Assembly: GCA_009741485.1 (NCBI GenBank)
Contig: CM019228.1
Location: forward strand, 11,616,749 to 11,680,748
Origin: Malurus cyaneus samueli
Lineage: Eukaryota > Chordata > Aves > Passeriformes > Maluridae
DNA length: 64,000 nt
Direction: 5' to 3'
Position numbers and translations under genes: made by a program. This document shows positions 60,776 to 64,000 of the stretch, one piece after another. Every line of letters begins with the position of its first letter. The stretch's first letter is position 1. The notes under the pieces are model-generated. The model had not been told where the DNA came from. It ran no database searches and saw only the letters and a list, made by a program, of their open reading frames with translations.

Positions 60776-63700
60776 TCCGGCTTGACCCACCCATCCTGGA
60801 AAGGAGGAGACTGAGGCTGCAGTTTTGGGACTGAGAAGATCCCAGCACTGCTGTAGGAATATTCTGGGAATCCTTTGGAGTCAATATTTACCACCTTCAC
60901 TTCACAAGGGAAGAAACAAAGTGGCAGATTGGTTTATCTGTAGCAAACAGACTCTGGTACCGCCTGGGGGGTGCTCACCTGGGTGCAGGTGAGGCAGAAA
61001 GGTGCCTGTGCTATCTCATTTCTGTTCTTCCATCTGACAGCTGTTACGTATCTAAAGAGCCCAGTCCGCCAGCAGAGACATCCTACTCCTTTTGAAGGGG
61101 AAGGGAAGACTTCAAGGATGTTTGAGGTCACCTTTGTGGTGCTGAATTTCCACGCTCACCAACCAAGGGAAGGGTTTTGAGTCTTTTTTGAGTGCTCAGT
61201 TACACTGAGCTGCAGTCGGTGACAGTCCTTTGTGCTCAGGATTTCTTAGATGAGCTGGAGCTGCTGCAGAGTCACTCCCAAAACCTCCCCAGCTCATGGA
61301 ATTATTTCCTGGAGCTTTGTCTCTCACTGGAAAACAAATTCCTGCTATTGCATCTCTCTCCATTCATCAGCATATTTTGTGAAATATTTGTTTGTTTTTA
61401 TATTGCTTTTCATTTGGCCACATACATTCACCTCACTGTCAGTTCAGGTTTGGAACTCTGATCTCATGCTGGTCTTTCATAAGCATCTGCCTCCTGAGAG
61501 CCCCTTTTTAAAATGGATTATGTCTAAAAAATTAATTTAAAACCCCCATGAGATTAATGAAACTGTGATTCTTTGGGGTTTGTTTCAGTTTTTTTTCCCC
61601 TTTTCTCTCCTTTATCCACAGCAGAAAAAAAATCGAAGAAACTTACTTTTATTTTTTCTAAAATAAAAGTTCTAGTTGTGTGGCCACAGAAGCCAGAGCT
61701 TTAAGACAGCATTATAAAACTGAGAGATTCATTGCAAGACCTTGAGAGTGGACAAAGCACTCACCCCCATGGAACAGCTCTTGTGGTAGGCAAAAAGGAA
61801 AACAAAAAACCCGAATACCACACATGGTGAGTGCTCGGGAGAAAATTCACAAAAAACCCACAGTGCAACAAACAACCACAAAACCCAAATGAAAAAAAAA
61901 CAACAAAAAAAAGAAACCCCTGAGTTATTTATTTGTATTAATGTCCTCCATCTGCTTTCTGACCAGTTATTTTCTCTAATCTAGGTTGAGATCCTAAGGT
62001 CAAACACAAAATGAGGAATAAAGTTCAGAGAGTCTGGGGAAAGTGAACTTTGCTGTGTATGAGAATAATTAATGAAAAATTGTGGCAATAACTGATTTAT
62101 TGCTTTCACTGGACTCTTGCTCATCTTTGCATTGTGTCCCTTTTTCTGTCCAGAATCTAAATTTTTTTTATTGGAATAATGAATGTTACTCTGAGGATGA
62201 CTTTGCTCTGTGGCATCAATTACAAATGAAAAGCAAGATAATATTGTCCATTGGCCATAAATTTGCAATGGTGCTGTTCCATCCCAGCTTTACCCAGCTG
62301 GTGCAGGTTCCCTGGCAGGTGATGGCAGTGCAGACCTGGGGATTTGGGATGTGCTCTTCTCTTCCTGTGTGCTGGACTGTCCTGTGTCTCCCCTCACCTC
62401 ACACTCCCTGCCCAGCGCAGTGCAGCGAGGTTTGGAACTGAAATGAATCTCCCTGGCACTGCAGGTTTGCAGCTGGAGCCTGGGCTCTTTGTCCCGAGCA
62501 TCTGCTGTGCTGTTTGTCCTCTGTGCTCCCCACAGCTCAGGGGATGCTGTGATTGGGAGTGTCCTTGGGCACTGCAGGGAGCACCCGCTGGCCATTGCTG
62601 CACATCCAACCCACAACCATAAAACCATCACAGCTTAGGGCCTTTGCTTTGCCTAGCACCACCTCACCCCCCTATTCAATCATTAAATATGAAACTGTTC
62701 CATCTCCAGCACTGCTTTTGTTGTATCTCTTTCCTTCCAACCTTCTCCTGCATCCCACTTTTAATATCTTCCTCTACTTATGCCTTTTTATCTGACATTC
62801 CTCTGTGTTGTCCTGCAAAGGCAATTTGCAGAAGCACCCTCAAAGTCTGTAGAGTATGTACGTGGATCTTGTAAGTTTAGGAAAGGTGTCCTGCCTAAAT
62901 CATGGTATCTTACTTGTCCATAAATTTTCAAAATAAATTAAGTGAATCAAGTTCTGAGTTTCCCTTCAGCCCTTTGGTTCCTAAATCAAGTTAATAACCA
63001 TGTGTGACCTTTAAGGTGGAGGTGCCCAGCCCTTTGGTGCCTGCAGTGCAGAGTAAATCGGGGGCTGCTCAGTTCAGTTCTGCCTCTGCCCTTGGCTGCT
63101 GCGCTTCCCCCTTTTTATGATTTTTGACATCTCTTCTGGTTTGGATGTGAAAACGTTTAGTTCATCACCAGCAGAGGATAGAGGGGATGTCTGATTGAAA
63201 TCTGATTTACTGAAGATTCAGTATCCAGTGCAGGATTCACTTGTGACACGTTAGTGCTGGAAAAGGTTTGTTAAACTTGTGTTACAGTGCAAATTTTCTG
63301 TGGCACCATGGCCACACCAGACTCCAGCACTCAGAAATTGGTTAGAAGTGAACATTTTTCCAGCCAAAGGAATTCCTTGAAGTTATTTATTTATTCCAGC
63401 AAAAAGGGGAGTTCCTCCAGAGGCTGCTACTTCCAGGATTCCTTCTCAAAATCACCCTGTCATTTCAATTTTTGGGGATGTGTGGGTGTGGGTGTCTCTG
63501 TGATGGAGAAACAACGTTCATGGAGCTTTTCACCATTGGTGTGGAAGTTGCTCTAGCAACTCCCTGTGGTTTGCTGAATGCCAAGGTAAATCATAGCCAA
63601 AGACATGCATCCACTATTATTCTCATAATTTCCTGCTGCCCTTAGGCAGTAATAACTTACACACCCTATTTTCCAAATGTTTCTAATTTATTTCTCATGA

Positions 63701-64000
63701 GCAGAATTATCTCATAAGGAAAACTCCTCCCCTTCACAGCCAGTCCCTGCCTCTTCTTTTCCAGCTGCTACAAACAAGGTGACCGGTCCAAGGAAAAGCT
63801 CAGGGATCTCCTGCTCCCTGGGAACTGCTGGAACAGAGCACATTCAAACTCCTGGAGCTCTGGAATTCTCCCTTCCCAAGCCCTAATCCTGCATGCACTG
63901 AGAAATCTGCAGAGAGATTTCATCCCTTGGACTCCCAGCTCGTGGTTCTCATACTGCTCCTGCTTTTCCATCTGAGTCTGGGATATCCCTGTTGTTCCAG
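60776..64000. other. Unique non-coding stretch
   Basis: No gene recognised. An A-rich, low-complexity segment lies at about 61790-61920. A GC-richer patch at 62290-62630 carries opposing frames of 113 and 92 codons with no known domain. A GTGTGGGTGTGGGTGT patch lies at about 63480-63495. Confidence 0.55.
61795..61918. repeat. A-rich low-complexity segment
   Basis: Alternating runs of A with single C or CC (AAAACAAAAAACCC, AACAACAAAAAAAAG). Low-complexity sequence without a recognisable retroposon body. Confidence 0.8.

Noticed and set aside
1..64000. CRISPR arrays, operons, ribosomal RNA, phage or plasmid features
   Set aside because: None seen. Repeat content is that of a bird nuclear genome, and the only tandem arrays are minisatellites without spacer structure.

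Overview
The window looks like non-coding nuclear DNA from a bird, most likely a songbird. The main evidence is its repeats. There are four clear or likely fragments of the avian CR1 LINE in at least two or three subfamilies, one end-to-end long terminal repeat (LTR) of a widespread avian endogenous-retrovirus family, many long poly(A)/poly(T) tracts, and no mammalian SINEs. The base composition and the lack of compact gene arrays rule out a bacterial or viral genome. I found no protein-coding gene I could recognise by family, no rRNA or tRNA gene, no CRISPR array and no operon. The many short open frames are about what a sequence of this length and composition gives by chance. The longest ones (203-386 codons) are artefacts of two stop-poor tandem repeats.

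Layout. 1-6.4 kb: plain AT-rich DNA with one probable ancient CR1 relic near 3.3 kb. 6.42-6.74 kb: a minus-strand CR1 3' end. 6.7-20.2 kb: repeat-poor, with several AT-rich stretches that look like conserved non-coding elements (13.3 and 16.1 kb) and one splice-site-flanked candidate exon (17.69 kb). 20.26-21.3 kb: an isolated CpG-rich island holding a C/T-rich minisatellite, with a perfect MAF/AP-1-type palindrome at its left edge. 21.3-32.9 kb: repeat-poor, again with enhancer-like stretches (25.4, 29.0, 30.3 and 31.1 kb). 32.92-33.61 kb: a 25-N assembly gap, a poor-quality homopolymer-rich stretch, and a minus-strand retroviral LTR. 33.6-50.3 kb: mostly unique DNA with a short CR1 piece (38.1 kb), a 57-bp tandem duplication that may mark a second degraded LTR (39.4 kb) and a perfect 18-bp palindrome (49.96 kb). 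50.35-51.79 kb: a plus-strand CR1 that ends in its typical 8-bp tail, followed after about 80 bp by a roughly 58-copy, 13-bp minisatellite. 51.8-64 kb: unique DNA with a CRE/X-box-like cluster (53.6 kb), a four-unit GGGTTT tract (56.39 kb), A-rich tracts and a minus-strand CR1 (60.3 kb).

The window therefore fits an intergenic region or a very long intron. Nothing in it forms a multi-gene system. The items most worth checking are the two minisatellites, the gap beside the LTR, and the enhancer-like stretches. The enhancer-like calls rest on motif reading alone and need an alignment to other birds.
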